A stretch of 9,881 nucleotides of DNA. Source: VRUE01 sp035605155. Its GTDB lineage: Bacteria > Actinomycetota > Thermoleophilia > Solirubrobacterales > 70-9. Where the stretch lies: assembly GCA_035605155.1 (NCBI GenBank), contig DATNHC010000131.1:1-9881 (forward strand), given 5' to 3'. Shown here one piece after another: positions 5,296 through 9,881 of this stretch (its first letter is position 1; each line of letters opens with the position of its first letter). The notes beneath the pieces are model-generated. The model worked only from the letters and a program-made list of their open reading frames with translations, did no database searches and was not told the DNA's origin. Position numbers and translations under genes: made by a program.

Positions 5296-5691
5296 TTAGG
5301 AAGCCTTGACGCCGTAGCGGGAGCGAGCTTGCTTGCGGTCGGAGACACCGGCCGCATCGAGGGTGCCGCGCACGACCTTGTAGCGGACGCCTGGCAGGTC
5401 CTTGACGCGACCACCCCTGACCAGCACCACGGAGTGCTCCTGCAGGTTGTGGCCCTCGCCGGGGATGTAGGTCGTGACCTCCATGCCGTTGGTGAGGCGC
5501 ACACGGGCAATCTTGCGCAGAGCCGAGTTCGGCTTCTTCGGCGTCACCGTGGCGACGCGGGTGCAGACGCCCCGGCGCTGCGGCGCGGCGACAGCCTTCT
5601 TGCGGCCTTGCCCGGACTTGAGTCCCGGCGTCGTCGTCTTCTTCTTCGGGCGCTTGCGGCCCTTCCTGACAAGTTGATTCGTATTCGGCAC
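5296..5691 (-). CDS. rpsL: 30S ribosomal protein S12
   Basis: S12 lies at the decoding centre and controls accuracy. The product is 131 residues, slightly longer than E. coli S12 (124), owing to about nine extra, mostly basic residues between P22 and the QRRGVC block ('GLKSGQGRKKAVAAP', residues 23-37). The loop 'TPKKPNSALRK' is intact: K52 is equivalent to the lysine altered in streptomycin-resistant mutants. So is 'GGRVKDLPGVRY', which holds the second resistance lysine and the aspartate methylthiolated in many bacteria. The allele therefore looks streptomycin-sensitive. The GTG at 5691-5689 has no recognisable ribosome binding site and lies inside the frame of the upstream membrane protein, so coupling is likely. 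Related actinobacterial S12s have similar inserts, as far as I recall. Confidence 0.97.
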   Translation of the reverse strand: MPNTNQLVRKGRKRPKKKTTTPGLKSGQGRKKAVAAPQRRGVCTRVATVTPKKPNSALRKIARVRLTNGMEVTTYIPGEGHNLQEHSVVLVRGGRVKDLPGVRYKVVRGTLDAAGVSDRKQARSRYGVKAS

Positions 5692-6449
5692 GGCCGCGCA
5701 TAGTAGAGCAGACCGCCAATGACCAGCCCCGCCGCCGCTGCCAGCTGAGCGTAGAACCCGGTTTCGAGCACCGCTGTCGCCCCTGCGAAGCGCGAGGCCT
5801 GGGCACCGGCGTCGAGGCCGGCCGGCAGGTCGACCAGGAGGATCACCGCAATGCAGAGCAGGCCGAGGCCGACGACTACTCGGCCCAGGCCGTGCCGGCT
5901 GGGCCGCAGCGCCATCACGCCGGCGCCGGCGGCGAGCAGCGCGATCGGGATCAGCAGGTAGGAGTGGGCGTCCCTCGGCGTCTCGGCGGCCACCGTGGGC
6001 GGCGAGGCGGCCGGCAGGCCGGCGTAGGCCGACTGACCGACCTCGACGCTGCGGTAATCGACGAACTGGGCCGCGATCAGGCAGATCGCCGAGGCGACGA
6101 TCACTCCGCAGACCGCCCGACGCGGCGTCAACAGGGCGCTGAGCGCCGTTGCCGCCCCGATCAGCAGTGCCGCGAGGCGCTGCAGGAAGCGCTCCAGCCT
6201 CGAGAAAGCGCGCAGCGCCAGCACCATGAGTGGGCGCAGCCACCGTCCGATCAAGCGCAGCAAGCGCGTCGCCAGCCCCCAGAAACGGCCGAGCCAGCGC
6301 ACCGCGATCCCCTGCGCTTTGGTCAAGCGCCGGGCAAGCGGTGGGCGCAGCTTCTCGATCCGCCGGGCCACCGCTCGGTCGAGCTTCTGCGAGCGCCTGC
6401 CCGTCGCCAGGAGGATGGCGCCGGTACGGCGCCGCGCCGCTGCTATCAT
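5544..6449 (-). CDS. Polytopic membrane protein of unknown function, first gene of the rpsL operon
   Basis: Not a family I can name. The N-terminal third is strongly basic and amphipathic, rich in 'RR', 'RL' and 'RW'. At least four hydrophobic segments follow: 'VCGVIVASAICLIAAQF', 'YLLIPIALLAAGAGVMAL', 'VVVGLGLLCIAVILLVDL' and 'AQLAAAAGLVIGGLLYY'. A small extracytoplasmic loop holding 'FVDYRSVEVGQSAY' probably lies between the first two. The start is uncertain. I use the ATG at 6449 (301 residues) because the upstream in-frame starts (ATG 6509, GTG 6563, TTG 6569) pass through a terminator-like hairpin on the opposite strand. No start has a strong ribosome binding site. The frame does not stop before rpsL but runs 148 bases into it, where it encodes an arginine-rich tail (eight consecutive R) that is probably a by-product of rpsL codons. 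The hydrophobic pattern supports a real gene; the C-terminus is doubtful. Confidence 0.7.
   Translation of the reverse strand: MIAAARRRTGAILLATGRRSQKLDRAVARRIEKLRPPLARRLTKAQGIAVRWLGRFWGLATRLLRLIGRWLRPLMVLALRAFSRLERFLQRLAALLIGAATALSALLTPRRAVCGVIVASAICLIAAQFVDYRSVEVGQSAYAGLPAASPPTVAAETPRDAHSYLLIPIALLAAGAGVMALRPSRHGLGRVVVGLGLLCIAVILLVDLPAGLDAGAQASRFAGATAVLETGFYAQLAAAAGLVIGGLLYYARPCRIRINLSGRAASARRRRRRRRDSSPGKAARRLSPRRSAGASAPASPR
6441..6449 (+). promoter_or_regulatory. Candidate extended -10 promoter for fusA
   Basis: TGCTATCAT matches an extended -10 element (TGn followed by a TATAAT-like hexamer at 6444-6449), which can work without a -35 box; no good -35 is seen 16-18 bases upstream. A start near 6456 would give a leader of about 130 bases before fusA. 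Sequence match only. Confidence 0.45.
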
Positions 6450-6486
6450 CGCGCGTCGCTCAGGCAGTTTCGAAGTACGTTTCGCC

Positions 6487-6506
6487 GGGCCCGCGAGGGC
6501 CTTTTT
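6487..6506 (+). terminator. Intrinsic terminator-like hairpin in the fusA leader (possible attenuator)
   Basis: GGCCC (6488-6492) pairs with GGGCC (6497-6501) around a GCGA tetraloop of the stable GNRA type, followed at once by five T residues (6502-6506). This is the only hairpin with a proper U-tail seen in the window. It lies about 80 bases before the fusA ATG and downstream of the candidate promoter, so it may act as an attenuator or end a short leader RNA. The stem is short (5-6 bp), so strength is uncertain. Confidence 0.5.
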
Positions 6507-6587
6507 CATGCGCCGATCCCGGCTCTTGCCAGATCGCCCGCGTTTGTCTCGTCCCCGTTTCACTACCAAACCCTTACCTTAGGAACC

Positions 6588-8699
<2,112 letters not shown>

Positions 8700-8751
8700 C
8701 CGGCAACGGACCGCATGGATGTTCTAGCTATATTTCCCAGGTTCGCCCGCA

Positions 8752-8775
8752 GGCAGCTCCGCAAAATGGACTGCC
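8752..8775 (+). other. Small hairpin in the fusA-tuf spacer
   Basis: GGCAG (8752-8756) and TCC (8758-8760) pair with GGA (8768-8770) and CTGCC (8771-8775), with one bulged C and a seven-base A-rich loop. The 148-base spacer (8700-8847) is unusually long and A/T-rich for the window and contains a TATATT (8729-8734) that could be a -10, though without a matching -35. Its length suggests tuf has its own promoter or leader control. Nothing else is recognised in it. Confidence 0.3.
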
Positions 8776-8839
8776 CCAGGATGCGCCCCACAGACTTAAA
8801 CAGGCAAAGCAGACAGAACCCGACTTCGAAAGGTAGAAC

Positions 8840-8846
8840 GGAGAGA
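8840..8846 (+). promoter_or_regulatory. Ribosome binding site of tuf
   Basis: CGGAGAG, with its GGAG core, lies just before the ATG at 8848. It fixes the tuf start, which is also the only start giving the standard EF-Tu N-terminus. Confidence 0.7.
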
Positions 8847-8847
8847 G

Positions 8848-9881
<1,034 letters not shown>

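Noticed and set aside
6417..6433. GGCGCC-5-GGCGCC palindrome near the fusA promoter
   Set aside because: It lies within the proposed membrane-protein coding frame, and G/C-only palindromes of this size are expected often at this base composition.
5892..6587. N-terminal extension of the fusA frame by 232 codons
   Set aside because: Low-complexity Gln/Arg-rich translation antisense to the membrane-protein gene. The conserved EF-G N-terminus and a ribosome binding site are at 6588.

Overview
The window is high-GC DNA (strong third-position G/C in every gene, many GTG starts) and reads as a chromosomal segment of an actinomycete. Two things point, as inference only, towards class Thermoleophilia (Solirubrobacterales-like): a secreted decapeptide-repeat protein with an N-terminal 'SPALVI..IALF.AL.G.A.A' leader, and the make-up of the ribosomal genes. 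No 16S rRNA is present to settle this.

Layout. Positions 1-141 are the end of an IS3-family insertion sequence whose transposase (OrfA) runs off the left edge. Positions 142-306 hold a strong hairpin and one copy of a structured repeat. A secreted protein of unknown function follows (307-1689, +). It converges on a secreted repeat protein (1896-2552, -), and three long hairpins fill the 206 bases between them. A divergent 130-base spacer with several palindromes leads to a flavin-containing monooxygenase (2683-4005, +). Its 3' end meets a leftward gene string across a 21-bp-stem inverted repeat that carries a second copy of the structured repeat.

The leftward string, in transcription order, is a polytopic membrane protein, rpsL, rpsG, a HAD-fold protein and a small single-pass membrane protein (6449 down to 3993). 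All neighbours overlap, abut or lie within 14 bases, so this looks like one operon. Facing the other way are fusA (6588-8699) and tuf (8848 to the right edge).

In most bacteria rpsL-rpsG-fusA-tuf is one co-directional (str) operon. Here it is split into two divergent halves around about 140 bases that hold a candidate extended -10 promoter and a U-tailed terminator-like hairpin upstream of fusA. The translation genes work together: S12 and S7 sit in the 30S decoding centre and head, EF-Tu delivers aminoacyl-tRNA and EF-G drives translocation. The remaining genes look like accessory or envelope functions. I found no defence system, CRISPR array, tRNA, rRNA or metabolic cluster. The most noteworthy features are the split str operon, the uncharacterised genes attached to rpsL-rpsG, the exact ten-unit decapeptide repeat, and the long hairpins at convergent gene ends.
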